A DNA stretch of 64,000 nucleotides from Sarcocystis neurona. Lineage: Eukaryota > Apicomplexa > Conoidasida > Eucoccidiorida > Sarcocystidae. This document shows positions 1 through 14,500 of the stretch, one piece after another. Numbering within the stretch: position 1 is the first letter of the stretch; every line of letters starts with the position of its first letter. Made by a program: the position numbers and the translations under genes. The DNA lies in contig KL647325.1 in NCBI GenBank assembly GCA_000727475.1, positions 423,719-487,718 on the forward strand. Reading direction: 5' to 3'. Under the pieces are notes generated by a model. That model made no database searches. It saw only the letters and a list, made by a program, of their open reading frames with translations, and had not been told where the DNA came from.

Positions 1-85
1 ATGCTTCTGGAAGATGGGAGACTGGGAGAAAGATCTGCTTGCAGAGAAGAAAGACGATGACGACAGGAGAGGAGGGCGACAATAG
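1..85 (+). CDS. possible 3' end of a + strand gene (partial)
   Basis: Reading from base 2, the first 27 codons give a charged, non-repetitive peptide containing KMGDWEKDLLAEKKDDDD, ending RRGGRQ and a TAG at 83-85. This looks like the acidic/basic tail of a protein whose body lies left of the window. After the stop the same frame runs on into Ala-rich triplet repeat up to 300, so read-through or a short intron removing the TAG cannot be excluded. The orientation would make it convergent with the large - strand gene that ends at 2457. No family is recognisable from so short a piece. Confidence 0.3.
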   Translation, partial: CFWKMGDWEKDLLAEKKDDDDRRGGRQ

Positions 86-2456
86 GCGTCGTTTGTGTTT
101 GTGGGGAATAACGCTGCTCCCCAAGAATTCGTGCGTGGCGCTGTTGTTGCTGCTGTGATCGCTCCTGTTCGTGCTGCTGCCGCGCGTGCTGCGCCGAAAA
201 TACTCGATGTGGACGAGTTGCAAAAGCGGAGGGGTATCTGCCGAGAAACTGCTGCGGCTGCAGCTGCTGGGGCGGGGCCTGAGGCGAGACGTGCGTAATA
301 CATTTTGAACAGGGGGAGGACAGCGAAGATCAGCAGCGACGCCCAGCAGCAGCAGTGGAGGTACCGACCGGCTACGCCACAGAACAAAGAGCTGTGTACA
401 AAAGGCGTAAATAAAATCTACAGATGAACACAAGCGCCCATACCTTCCCAACACACGCAATAAAGATGACAGAATCAAAGATCTTGCTGCTGGTGCTGCG
501 GCAGACTCCAGTCACCATGTGGCATGACGATGCAGCTGTGGCTGCTACAGGTCCTGCTTCTGCGCTACCCCTGCACCGCTGTTGCTGCTGCTTGTCCTGC
601 TGCAAGTCCTCGGGTGCTGGGCGCGGTGCTGCTAACGCTGCCGTCCTGGCGCCCTCCTGCACTGAGAACAGTGCTGCCGCTGCTCGCACGACGAGCTGCT
701 GCTGGTGCTCGTGCTGCAAACATGTGCGAAGCGGGATCGGCTTTTTACGACCTGGAGGGAGGATTCGCGCGGAGGCGGCAATATTAGTGGCAGCCACAGA
801 ATTATCAGCAACACTGACAACTGCGCCTGTCAACGAAGGGGGTAGCGTCGCGGGGGGACAGGAGCACGAGGGACGGCAGCACCACGCCAACAAGGAGACA
901 GTGGCCACCAGAGAACAGTCTCCTTTCCCGGCTCTCGGCTTTTACGTGACGCTTACAGCAAATGCATATCGTAGGGAGTACGCCCGATCTTCAGCAGTCC
1001 GCGTCTGCGGCTCTGAGTTCGCTGATGTTGCACATAGTCAACTCAACGCACACAGAGATGAAGGAGGCATAATTTTTTGTGCGCGCTGGCAGTAGATAAA
1101 TTTTTAAAACAGTGTCGCGCACGTACGACACACCGTCTGCTTCCGAACACCCCAGCGCACGTCTGTCGTCCTCTACACCCCCTGCAGCATTATAGATAAA
1201 GTAATGAGAATACAGTGGTACCTTTTTGCAAATGCTGGCCACGTGCACGGGCAAAAGAATTAAAACCGCTCTTGTGTGTCTGGCCGTGAGGAAAGCACGG
1301 TGACGCCGTATCACACATGCAAACATCAGTGTGCACTTGCCGATGTCCACAGACGGTTAGACATGTGCGCACAGGTGCAGCACTACAGTGTGCACTTCTG
1401 TCGGTGAGCAAATGGAGTGACACATGTGTAGTGGCTACAGAATGTCCATATAAGTGTACCTTCTCTTTAAGCGACAGTCTCCTTCTGCGCTGCCTTCTCG
1501 GGAAGCAATTTAGTGGCATAAATTAGTAGCTCCCAGGCACCGACGTCCACGTGCTAACGCTATGTACAACGCACGAATGAACACAGGGCAGCATACTCGC
1601 GTTCCCACATCTGTGCATCCACAAGGGTACTGAAGGATACATACATATATATATATGTATATGTGCACGCGTGGGTGTATGTGCATGTATGCATAGGTAC
1701 CTATAGATAGATATGTATTTATACTTATTTATGCATGTTTATACCAGTGATTTACTGTTAGTGCAAAGTGAACGAGTGCTCTATTGCAGCTGCGTCTGTG
1801 CTGGATCTGAGGCCTCATGAGCATTGGAGAACAGCGTGCTCCGTGCTGGAGAGCTTGCTGCCGCCTGCGATTGGAGAACCTTCAGAGACACAACGTGTTA
1901 CAACTACAGGGGCGGGCACGTGGAACAGAGAAAGAACCACCACCCTGAAGAGTCAACGGAGCAAGAAAGGAGACCTTGCACGTTGTAGGAAGTGTGTTCT
2001 TTCTACGTTTAAATGGTGAAGTAAAAGGCTTGTCATGATTCCTAGGCGACCGGCACACCGAGGGACACGAACACGCGTCACGACCTGCCTACGACTGGTC
2101 CAACCCGCACACCCCTGTCTGCATCTACACTTGGGTAAAATGTAGCACACGTATGTCTCTGTGTGCTCATTTGCGAATGCCTTCATATGTATTCTTGTCT
2201 CAAGTTTGTATGTCCTGTACACGTGTACGTCGAGTATGTACGCGCAGTCTCTTTTCTGCAAGAGTGTCGCATATTCGTGCGCTTTTGGTGATACAGCTTC
2301 CACGCGTACACGTGTACCTTCGCGCCGTTCCAGGTCACTTGAGGAGACACCTGAATCTCCGGGCGTGTGACTGTATCACTCCATTAAACGCATACATTTT
2401 ACACATATATATGTATGCATATATTTTCAGTAAGTAGACTATCCCCTGGCACCGCT
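86..2456. other. presumed intergenic region with triplet-derived ORFs
   Basis: This stretch separates the possible + strand tail at 1-85 from the end of the - strand gene at 2457. At 130-310 and 490-720 there are GCT/CTG-type triplets open in several frames on both strands. An ATG at 424 opens a 223-codon + strand frame to 1095 whose second half is less repetitive. It has no recognisable domain and an opposing - strand frame is also open, so I do not call it a gene. Positions 1640-1740 are TA/TG microsatellite. I see nothing convincing in 1100-2400. Confidence 0.4.
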
Positions 2457-2564
2457 TCACTTCGCTGTTCTGGTCCGCTCCAACAATTCAGCGATGTTCG
2501 CCTCCATCGCGGTTTTGTGTTCGTGTTGGCGGAAGAGCTTGATATGGTTACGCAAGCTTTTTGG
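2457..2564 (-). CDS. terminal exon with stop codon
   Basis: After acceptor CCGTTGGGGTTTAG, 35 codons in phase 0 read [20 protein letters not shown] then [15 protein letters not shown] and a TGA at 2459-2457. The basic, helix-forming tail is non-repetitive. A + strand frame through the same bases ([20 protein letters not shown]) is also open, so confidence is moderate. This would be the 3' end of the large gene. Confidence 0.5.
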   Translation of the reverse strand, partial: PKSLRNHIKLFRQHEHKTAMEANIAELLERTRTAK

Positions 2565-5500
2565 CTAAACCCCAACGGAACCACGGATACTTGCGTGACG
2601 AAAAGGAAGCTTTGCTGTCTTTTTTAGAGGGTCGAATTGCCCTCTTCAGAATATCAGCTTTGATATATATAGTAACACAAGTCAACCTGTTAAAAAATTT
2701 ACGTAGGGACATTTCCTCGTCTACAAACCTCGGCGTACGAGGCTCTCCCCATTTGACAGTGGACGCATCACTGAAACGCGAATGACAATTACGTCACTAC
2801 TGCTATTTACGTGTGGGCGTGTGCACATCTATTTGAGTGTACTGCCTCGTTTTGGTTGGCCGCAGTGCGCAGCTAAACTCTTCGACGCCTATCATGGGCA
2901 TTCCTTCTGAAACAGATCAACGTCGCAAATGTGTCAGTGCATTCAAGCTCTAATTCGGTGGATGCTTCAAACGAGTCCTCCAGGACACGGCAACGCCGGA
3001 CTGACGTATGTATTCCTGCCAGTCAGGACTTGCTCATGTATTGCCATTAGCTGCAAAATCGTACAAATGTCTCAACTCGTGTGCGGTGGACGCGTCAACA
3101 AGTTAGGTGCCGCCGTGTACAGTGTTGTACTCACCGTTTTCCCTCCAACAGCTGCCGAAAGACCAGTGCTTGGGACTTTTCTAGAAATATTTCAGTGTAG
3201 TCGTCTGCATGCACGTAATTGGCTGATGCGTTTCTTGGCGTCGCTAGTCTTGGAGTGACTACCAGCCGCTTATGGAACATATTCGGTTTCCTGTAAATTC
3301 TGTTATTGGAATGCAACACGCATATACACACATGTGAATGCCTGTAGACCTACAAATACGCACAAGCCCTTGTGTGCACAAGGCGCCAACGGAGATGCCA
3401 GCACTCCTCGCACAAGGTGTGCACCCCGAATTCTACACACGCTGCGCCGGACCGAGGTATTTACGATTTTCAGCTGCTGCGTCTGCCAGTGGCTGCAGAT
3501 TAGTACGCTTGGGGGAGATTTTTTCGTTTCAGGCGACTGCGTAACGGAAATATCACACCCAATTGTAGAACTCAGCAAGCACCCGGCAGAAAATACAGTG
3601 TCACTTGTATTTTTTTATGCATTAACACGAAACAAGCTCAATGGAGCTACCCCTGTGTCGATACGTTGCTTGAAGAAACTGCGTTGTCTCCTGCTGGAGG
3701 CCTGCCCTACCGCCCGCTTAAGCGTCGCCGGCGTGCCCTTCTGAGTGAAAAGTTTGTCTTTCGCGCCGGCGCACGTCTCCGTCCAAGTTCGCTGAACCTA
3801 AGAACCTGCCTGACTTTTCCGATGCTTCCTGAAGTTCAGACGTCCCGCAGGTGTCGATTTCCGACTGTTTTTGTCTGCAAGGCCTTCTTACTTCTCATTG
3901 AACTCGTGAGATTTAAGTACATATATAGTTATGGGAGCTCCTGCAGACCTTCCGCAGAAGCGCTGAAGCAGCGCAACCCGATCCAAACAAAGACATTATG
4001 GTAGTACTGGCCTCCACTACGGTGCATCAACGCCTTGCAAAAATACTCCTGCATTTACACTATACATTCACTACACCATTCTGTTTCTCAGTGCCCATAC
4101 GGACTTCCTTCCACCTTGCTTTCTCCCGTGGTGGAAGTATTTCAGTCGAAGAGCCGCGTCGAGTTCAAACATCATGTAGGTAATAATAACGGCAGCATAG
4201 GTTGGTGTCACGGATAGTGAGCACACCAAACATCAGGTTCTTAAATTGCAGGCTGACGGGAACTCCACCGTCCTGCCCAGTTGCAGCACAACAGCATAGT
4301 GGTTTCAGTCTCAACAAGATATGAAGAAAGCTGCGCCACAAAATGGTGTTCTTTAAAAACGATCCTTTATTGAATACACGTAGTAGGATGAGGCAGTGCA
4401 AACACGTAGCAGAGCATATATGTGTGCTCGAAAAAATACTACCCTTTCTTCAGTTCTATACAGATTTGTTCTAGTTACCTGTGATGCAAGGTGGCAAGAG
4501 CAACTTTATGAAATGTAGAGAGACCTCAAATCTTCCGGCGATTATTACGAAATTGCACAGCACCGTCTTCCACGTCTGCACTCTCCAGGCTCCATCACAA
4601 AAGTTTCGAGAGTCACGACTGCGTCACCGCTTCTAAGACTACCACCGGCCACGACTACTCATAGAGTGGGCACCCCTATACTGCCCTCCTAAAAACCGCC
4701 GTCCAGCATCAATATTCGCACACACACACACACGTCGGCGACGAGAGAGAATTGTTGGTTGCTCTAGGTGTGCGTACATGTGCTACAACAAAAAACATAC
4801 GCGAGTAGAGGCGAAAAATTTAGTCCGCGGCAATGCAGCCGTCGTTTAACATCGCAAACCCCCACTCACGCAGGACAGGTCAATGTGATATTGCAGAATA
4901 GCGTATGCAGACATAGTATACATGCATTATTCTGTTCGTACAAGGACAGTAGGCTTCTTTAAGCACATGGACAGTGACTCCCAGTCACGCTGGAATCAGA
5001 CCCACAAAGTAAAAATTATGAAAGATGCTGCTGAAGGAATATGTGTAACGCTGTCCGTGAACCCCACGTCATCCACCTAACCCCGCAACACGTGGGTCTT
5101 TTACTACACAGAAACACTCGACAACGCGACAATACGCGGTGACATCCCACCTAGATACTCGACTGCGAAAAACTTTCAACGGTCCCAAAAAGCATACGCG
5201 CCGTCGCTGCGGAAAAAAAAGATCTACATTTTGTGCTACCTGCCGACGTCCTCTATCGACCACGACTGGTCATACGTATGCAAGGCTAGCAGTTTATGAA
5301 GACGCGCCATCGCATTTCACTACTATCAGGACAGACCGGCATGCTCAGGAACAGGTACTTCTGTGCGTGTACATTTACACGCCAAAAACTGGTGTACGCG
5401 CTTGATGCGATGAGCCCTAATCGCCACCTATCTCCTTTTAGCGTACTTTACGGCCTGCAACACCGAGTCTTTCGCAGACTATCCCGCTTAACAGAAATCC

Positions 5501-8500
5501 TTCTGCGCCCTGCGCCCATAAGACCAGAGAGTCTCTTTAAATCTCCACCTCTCCTCCTACACCTGCATACAAGTAGTTTGCTCGCCGGCCATACGGGTGC
5601 AGATAAACCGCGATCGCACGTTCACGCAGCGCGTGTATTGTCCCGCGTATAGGTAATCGTGCGTCGCTTCTAATTCACGCCGAAAAGTAGTCGTAGCGCG
5701 TCTGTCTAATCACTCGTTCCTGCAGGTTCGCTACTCGAGCGTACAGAGTATCCAGTTTTGTGTGGTCCAGCAGATACTCCAGAGCGTCCTAACCATGCAG
5801 TCAGACACAAACTCGTCAGACAATCAGCAACAAGTATGAATCGGCGGTAACAGCCTTGTTCCACTGCAGATACGCAGTTATGTGCTGAAACAGATTACGT
5901 CACACGGAGTTACACGTGGCTGCATTGACAATGAAGCATGGTTGCGATCAGAGTGCCGCGTGAGGACACACTGTTTGTGCGACACACGAAATACACACCA
6001 CCACACCAGCGCAAAAGTCGAATCTCTCCTGGAAGTCAGACAGACCTACCATACCACAAAGATCGCCGTTTCCATCCGCCGCTATTCTTATCTCTCTTGC
6101 TGTCTGTTTGTGTCTATCTCTGTCACTCCATCACTGGTCAGCGTAAAGTTCCTTACAAGGCAAAGACGATGGCTGCTGGTTAACCTGAAGCTAGATTTTG
6201 TGGAAGTGGGAGTCGGTGACCAGGTACGACAGGTTCCCGTCTAGTCAACACAAGCGCGGAAAAATCCCCCCGCATAACACACGCGTGCCGGTTGTGACTC
6301 GGTTTGTAAAACAAAGACGCATCGCGCGCACACACCGTAGTCACAGATGATAGTAAGAAAACAAGAACTCCAGACGCTGTAGTGCAAGGGGGAAGGCAGG
6401 AATACACTTGGACGCCTACGCACAAATGCTTTTAGACACACACACACACACACACACACACAATAGTCGTCAATTTCGCTGTGCGTCTACCAGCTTGCAA
6501 CGCACTGTGCCTGTGCCAGTTCGGAATGCTTACACGTGCGTACCAACCGATCCACTCACGACTACATACACATGTATTCGTATAACTGTATATACGCAGT
6601 TCATGCGTTCAACGACTCGTTTACACAACCGCCATTTACTGCGGTTTCCCTCTTGTGTTCTCTGTGTCACGGCTGATGCGTCCCGTTCGAGGAAGAGAAG
6701 CGCACACGTTTTTCGTCTTTTTTCAACACTAAACAGCTCCACGGGTGCAGAAAGCACACAATTAACTGACGCGTCCTCTACTTTGCGTATAAGCAACACA
6801 CGTATACTTTTATCGTGTGTCCGCATGTACACACACATACATTCGTCCGCGTGCCCCGACACGCATACGCATATCATACGTACACGTGGTAATGCAGATA
6901 CGCACTTGCATGGAGATGTACGTGTATACAACGACTACGTACGCAAGCCTTTCTGTCAAGCGGTGTATATGGCACACGCGTGTGTATCTGTATCCGATTA
7001 AAACGTGTACACGAGCTTGATAGCTGCGTGTCTCCAAGCGCAATGACTGCGAGCTATTTTGTTTACGCATGAGACTGCGCACCTGGATATCTGCAGCTTT
7101 CATGTCGAAGCAATTCGGCTTGAAATCCGCCAGTACCTGCAGAACAAGAGCAGTCGCCGTGTGTAGCCGCAGCCTGCTACCGCGCTGTTCTTCCCTTTCC
7201 CCTGTAAGCGCTTTGCATGCGTTCGCTTGCCGAACGCACCCACATATGCACAGATGGTGATGTGCCCTCACACACAAGCATAAATATAGAACTGCTTACA
7301 CATGTCGGAAGGCCACCAAATACAAGTGACGTTTTGAGCAGTCACAGCAACAGTAAAACTCGTGAGCTTTGAAGAAATGCAAGGACATTTTACACATTAA
7401 GGAGTGCCACTTCACAGTGCAGTGTTAAAGCCGTCAAATTGCATCCGTCCGCCACACACACGCATATTCTTACATACAATTGTATGTATATGTATATATG
7501 TGTACACGAGCGGGAACCACGAAGAAACGGCACTCACGTATACATGTGGTAATATGCACAGACACAGAATTATAAGCGTACATGCGTCTTTGTTCGGTGG
7601 GAGCACCTTTGTGCAGCTCTCGAAAGGCATCCGACGATCTTCGTAGTAGAGCGTGTCACTGCATGTGAAAGGAACGTGTGCTGTGTGTGGGATCTTCCAC
7701 GATTTATTGGGTGGACAGACAGATAATATGTAAGCGGCGATTCAGAGAGGAAGCTGCGCTGCATCTAGCGATACACTACCATACAGAGAATTCAGGCGGC
7801 GGTGTGTCCATCCCGACTCACAGAGAATTACGTCTGGACGGGACATCTACATGAAGACAAATCCATGCGTACGCCGCGCAGAATTCAACGTGAACCTACG
7901 TAGACTCGTGAGCCAAAAAACTCGCACCCCCAACTTGAATTACAGTCCAGCGCATTTACACGTACGCGTCGCCCCATACATACAGATGTCGACCGAGAAA
8001 AACACTTGCAAATATGCGTGCGCCTTTTTGAAGTGAGAACGGCCCTTTTGCGTGGTACAGAATCGCAGAAGACAAAGATGTCTACTTTCTTCTGGGTGGT
8101 CACACGTAAAAGTATGTGGTAAACGAGGTGTTTACACAGAGCCGCAGGCGGAGGTACGTGCAAATACAAGTGTACGTCCACCTGTCAGGCTACCGGGATG
8201 TGTGCGGACACCGACGTATACGTATATGTACAGATAAGAAAGCCACATACGTGTAGACAAAGCTGCAGGTTAAAACGGTTATGGGCGTAGCTGATGAGTG
8301 TTACAATTTTCAATATGCCGGAGTGCTTGCTGCTTCCTGAAAGGTCTGCTTACAGAGCATCCGCGTATGTTTGCATGCGGCTCGAGAACAGGTCTACGTA
8401 TCTCGTCTATCTTAAAGCAGTACTTTGCTTCGTACGCAGAAGCATGCAAGTTCACGGCGGCTATAGCCTTTTGCTGTATATTTCCACAGCGGCAGCAAAC

Positions 8501-11500
8501 CCACACGCAGCACCGATAACACTTCCTCCGAGAGAAAGAGAACCAACGATAGCAGCAGCAGGAGAGACACTGGAGTTCCGCAGCAGCGGCGGCACAACCT
8601 TTGGCAGCAGCAGCAGAGCCTTTCGTAACAGCACCAGCAGCCGCAGCAGCCAAGCCACCAGCACCAGGAGCAAAGCCCTAAGCAGCAGCAGCAACTCCTC
8701 AAGCAGCCACAGGAGCAGCACCCGCAGGAACTCCGCCCCAGAGAGCAACACCTCCTCCCGCAGCAGCAGCAACAGCCGCACAACAGTTTCCAGCAGCAGA
8801 AACAGCAAAGCTGCATGCCGTAGCGGCCGCAGGAACCATCGCGCTTGGGAATAGCGCAGCCTTCACCAGCAGCTGCAACGCGAAGATTACGACGGACCAG
8901 CGGCCCCACAGACACTCTACGCGTATTCCTGCGGTAGTTTAATCCATACAAATAGTGGTTTCTTCAGCAGCTGATGTGCTACCAGTGACCACGTTAACGA
9001 GTCCTCGAGCAGCAACAGCAGCGTGTTCAGCAATCGGAGACCTACAAGAACCTGCAGTGCAGGAAATCTGCACCAGTAGCGGCTACAGAACGGCCGCGCT
9101 GCGCTCAGCGACCATGTGCCGCCATGTCGCAAGAGCAACTTCCCACCACCACCAAGAGCCGCCAACGAAGCAGCAGCACAGAGAATCGACAGTGCGCAAA
9201 AGCAACAACAGCAGAAGCTGCAGCAGCTCAGCACCAACATTCCTTGGCCGCATCGCCAGACGCACGCTTAGCAGCAATTACAGCAGCAGCAGCAGCACAA
9301 CAGCATATGCATCCGAGACACGCATTTAACGGCTGCGTGGCCTAAGCGGCAGGGGCCATGGTAGCAGCGGCAAGAGCTGCGGAAGCAACACCGTCAAATG
9401 CAGCAGGAGCAGGAACAGAAAACCCCGCGCCATACCTGCAGCAAAACGAGAACGCTTGTGCAGTAGTCTGCGTGCAACGCATTTTCCCGAAGGTCTTTGA
9501 CAAGTGTGTGAATGCAGTGCTTCCCAACGCGCTGCTGCACCTGCCAGTCCCCCTGGCAAAGCTGCTTTATAGAGAAGAGGATCTGCATGTAAACCGCACC
9601 AGCAAGACCGGAAGCAGCGCCAAGAGGGGAAGAAGTAGAAGCAGTAAAAGAGGCAGCGGCATCAGGAGGCGCTGTCAGAAAAGTAGGAGCGGCGACAAAA
9701 CAAGCAGAGGAAAAAAGCGGAAACGTATGCACGGTCGGTTGCTGTTCATTGGAGTAGCGGTTTGGGAACGAGCAGCGGCAGACATAGCAGCTGCAATACC
9801 ACAGCGGCCTGCTGCTACGAGAAGAAAGAACTCTCGCCAACTGCTACTCACAGAAACGTGTCCGCTGCACGTGGTTGCAGACGAAGCCGCAACAGCAGCA
9901 GTACGAGCTGCAGCAGCAGCGAAGTCCACGACGCATAGGACGAGACGAAGAGGAACGACCGAGCTCAATCGGTTGCAGGTGGCAGCAGCGGTGGGCAAAC
10001 CCGCGGCAGAAGCAGCAGGGCGCAGGCGTGTGCACGAGAAGGAATGCCTATCTAGTAATGGACTGCAGCTGGGGGGCAGCAGCGGCGCACCTCGCAGAGA
10101 GAGAAGCAGAAGATAAAAAAGCAACGGCCACACGCAGCGTTCACACATCAGGGTGACATATTGAGAGAACAGCGGCGGAACGAGCGGCGGTACAGAAAGG
10201 CTTTCTTCTTATGTAGGAGATAGCAGCATGGCGCAGGCGGTAGACTGTTAGCCGCGACAGCAGCCTGGTGAAGAACGGCAAGTAATTCCGCGCCAGATGT
10301 CCACGCGGACGCTGCAGCAGCAACAGCAGCAGCGGAGGAGGAGGACGAGGGGCACAGAAGGGAAAGACGGTCGTTTCTTTGGTTTTGACGCGTGTGCAGC
10401 AGCACCAGCAAAAACGAGGAGGCTGTACACCATCCGCGCTCGTGAGATCACCAGCAATGATTGAGCAGCAGACACAGGAACAGCGCCAGCAGTTGACACA
10501 CGGCTCCGTACCACTTCTGCCTACAAGAGAGAACGGTCACAGGGGCAGCAGCAGAGACGCGGGACCAGCAGGGGGAAGACGACCGCAACACCAGTACTGT
10601 GTGCAGCAGCAACTTACGCGACTTTTAAACTCTAAGTCCCCGCTGCCTCCAGCCACGTGGAACAGATACAGCAGGCAGTCCAGGACGGGGTACCTGCAGT
10701 TGCAAGGAACCGGGAGCCAGCAGTCCACCAGCAGCACTAACAAGAGAGAGAGAGAGGAAGCCGACAACTGCACAGCAGCAGCAAGAGCAGCAGACAAACA
10801 GGGACTCGAGTCCCAGGAGCAGCAGCGGTAGCCGCACAGAGAGACAGGAGGTCGAGCCGCAACAGTAGCAGTGGCGGCGCAGAGACAGGAGGCGAGTCGT
10901 AGAAGCTGTCGCAACAGAGGGACACGCGGCCGTGCCGCCGCAGCACCAGAAGCAGCAGCAGGAGAAACAAGCGCCGTCCGCATGGTCGCCGCAGCAACGC
11001 TACCAGCAGACGAGGAGGCCTGCGCCAGCAGCAACAGCAGTAGCGGCTGCACAACAGAAAGACCCTGAGGGAACGGCTGCAGCAGGAGCGTCAGTAGTAG
11101 CAGAAAGACACGTAGCCAAGCCGCAGCAACAGCAGGATATACGAAGCGGAGGCGGCGCCGCCGCCGGGAGGCAGCAGCAGCCCAACAGCAGCACTGGCGA
11201 AAGCGTGAAGAGGAAGACTTCAGCAGGGCTGGCCAAAGGCAGGCACCAGCAGCACAGACGGACGAGAGCAGAGAGGCAGCAGCAAACCGGTGAAGGCAGA
11301 GAGAGCAGCGACACACTGCAACTGAGGAGGGGATCGTCTTATCGACGGTAGGCTACAGCAGCAGACGAGGCAGAGGAGACAACAGCAGCACAGGAAAGGA
11401 AAAGAACACCAGCAGAAGCATCGCCGAGAGAAGCAGCAACGGCACGCGGAAGTTAGCTGCATGAGACGAAAGAGCAGCACAGCAGAAGTCAGATGCAGTC

Positions 11501-14500
11501 GCGTTAGCTCGGCTTCTGAAGAGGAGAGTCCGCGCCACCCTCCTCTGGTCAGCAGCTGAAGGAGTCACAGCACTAGCACCAGCGGCAGGATTTGAAGCCG
11601 GAGGAACAGTGCTGAGAGCGGCAGAGCAGCAGCCATCGCCAGGGCAGCCGGAAAAACAGCGGCTGCAGATGCGTCGGGGGAACAGCAGAATAGCAGCAGC
11701 AGCAGAAGCAGCACTGGCGGACACGCAACAACAACAGTAGAAGCAAGAGCGATAGCAGCAGCAACAGCGGTCGAAGCAGCAGAAGCGCCAGCGGCGAGTG
11801 AGGCAGCAACATCCCCCACGAGCAACAGCAGCAGCAGCAGAAGCAGCAACTGCGGAAGCAGCAACTGCGGAAGCAGCAACTGCGGAAGCAGCAACTGCGG
11901 AAGCAGCAACAGCTAAAGCAGCAATAGCTAAAGCAGCAACAGCTAAAGCACCAGCAGCAACAGCAGGGATCTCATCACAGGGAACAGCAGGGAGAGCCTA
12001 CGCCGCAGAGGGAGCAGCAGCAGCACCAGCCGGAGGAGCAGGCGCATTAACACAGCACGTGTACAGCATGGTGTATCCATGCGTAGATTAATGGCTCGGT
12101 AAATACACATATACCTCACATATATATGTGAGGTATGCATATACTGCGCATGATGGCAGCTACATATCTGCATGAGCAGCTCACTTGTAACTCGTGTATA
12201 TACGCGTATATACACAGATGTGTAGAAATTACTGTATACTCTTCCTACGTGTCTGTGTATGTCTGTGTGGATGTATATACATTTACGAATCCATGCGCTA
12301 TGTATGCGTATTGCCAGTTGATAGCGCAGCTAAGTCTACTTCTACATCCACTGAGAATATACGCATATATCTGTTCCTACGTGTGCCCCTCACCTGCTGA
12401 CGAGATCCTTGCAGGTCTGCGGCTCCGAAGCGAGCTGCCCAAGCACCGCCGCCACGGCGCCAAGAAGTTTCTGTTTTCCGTAAAAGACACTGGTGTACTG
12501 AGACTGCACAAGACCAGCAAATATAACACTAACATCGAGAAGTCTATGTACATATATATACATATATATATATATGTATACGTGCGCGGAATAACTCTTT
12601 TGTGTGTGTGTACATCTATGTGTATCTGCCTGTACGCATATGTGTGAAAACATGAGTATGTCTGCGTGCCTGTGTCTCTGTATGACAGTGCAGAAGATGC
12701 TGATGGATTAAAACTGCATAGGATCCCCAAATATACAAATATGTTTAATCGCATACATATGTTTGTTTGCATGGGTCTACATAACCGGACGTGAAACGTT
12801 GTGTTCTAAATATATGTGTATATATATGTACGTGTACGTGAAGTATAGAGGATGGTCGTGTCCTGACACTACAGAATAGCAGTGTCCATATGAATATATA
12901 CACATGTGTGAGTCTACAGATATACGTGTGGATATGAAAATATGTACGTATACGTATATACATTCGTTGCATCGCAGAAGACACCGGGCACCGATATTTA
13001 CAGGAAAGAGCAGCCAAAATGACGGAGCAAACAGATAAACACGTTCACATACGCATGCATACACACGCATACTTCTACGTATATGTGTTGATGCGTAGTC
13101 AGACAGAGGACAAGTCAAGACGCACACGTAGGTTGAGAAACTGAAGGACTTTGCTGTCCTCGGGGGGGGGGTGGCAGAGAAAAACAGGAATAGAAGAGGA
13201 GACCAGGAAGAAGAAGAATAGGCAGAAAAAAAAGAGAGACCACCCTGCAGGAAGAAAAGGAAGATGTGAAGAAGGAATGAGAAGGAGAGGACGGAGGTGT
13301 ACAGACACTCGAAGGGAGAAGCAAACGAAGGAGAAGAGACCAAAGGACAGGAAGAAGAGGATAAGAAGGAAAAGGAGAAACAGACTAATAAACGGAAGGG
13401 ACGTATAAGGGCAAGGGGAAGAAAAGAAGAGGGTAGAGGTAAATAAGAAAAGCACACGTGTGTTTCGTACTCCGCTTTTAACGGAGTAAACATTACCATG
13501 AGAATGTCGACGAGGTTATTTACACCCCCAGAAGCAATGAGAGACTGTCGGTGCTGCGCGGTCTTCGTTAGATTCAAGCACAGCTGCGAGCACGGCAGCT
13601 GCAAAGTGTCTTCCTGCAGGCGAGTCGAAGAGAAGCAGGAGCGGCAGCAGGAGCACCACCGGAGAAAGGAAAGGGCATTTGTGGAGACGAGTCCGACAAG
13701 GCGGAGGGCGAGTTCGAAGAGAGACGAAAGAGGAGGAGACACGAGAAAAGAGGAGAAAACGGGAGACGAGACGAACACAGCTCATGAAAAAACAGGTGGT
13801 GCGCTCCGTCCAGGATTATTTCTGGGCCACTTGGTGAGGAGGTGTTTTTTTTTCTTCATGACAAGAAAGTAGGTGGACATGACGAACAGGAAGAGATGCA
13901 CAGAGGCGAGAAGGGAGAAGGGAGGAGACGAGACTGAGAAGAGGAAGCACGAAGAGAGAGAAGCCAAGGCGAGGAGGAACACAGGGGGCACCTGGGGACG
14001 CAGCAGCAGCAGCAGCAATGCACCACTATTGGAGAAGACGCAGCGGCAGAAACAGGGGAAAGCATAGTCAAAACGAGCGAGACACTCTTGAAGGGGCGGA
14101 GGGGAGGCGGGGCAAAAGACGCGAAGATGGAGGATGGGGAATAGGAAGGACGAAAACTGACGACGTAGGACTGAAGGACCGCTGAGGAAAAGGAGGCCGC
14201 GACAGGAAGAAGCCACTGCAGCAGCAGAAGCCAAAAGTTCAACGAAGAAGAGAGGACCAACACAGAAAAAGGGCAGGAGAAGACGAACGAGACAGAGGAA
14301 GTCAGGAGGAGAAGAAGAAGTGGACAGAAGAAGGCGAATAAATTACAGCAGTTATTTAGGAGGTGGAGACGGTAGGTAGGTAGGTAGACTGGCTGCAGCG
14401 GCTCCTGGCACACAAGAGGAGAAACGCCGTACTGGCGCGTACCAGTCTAACGGCGAGGAAGGGCAAGATTCGCATGACAGCACGAGACTGAGAACGGCTG

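Noticed and set aside
12777..13778. 333-codon - strand ORF
   Set aside because: Only its first 40 codons (to 13497) are non-repetitive and end at a GTAATG donor; the rest is translated purine tract and TA microsatellite.
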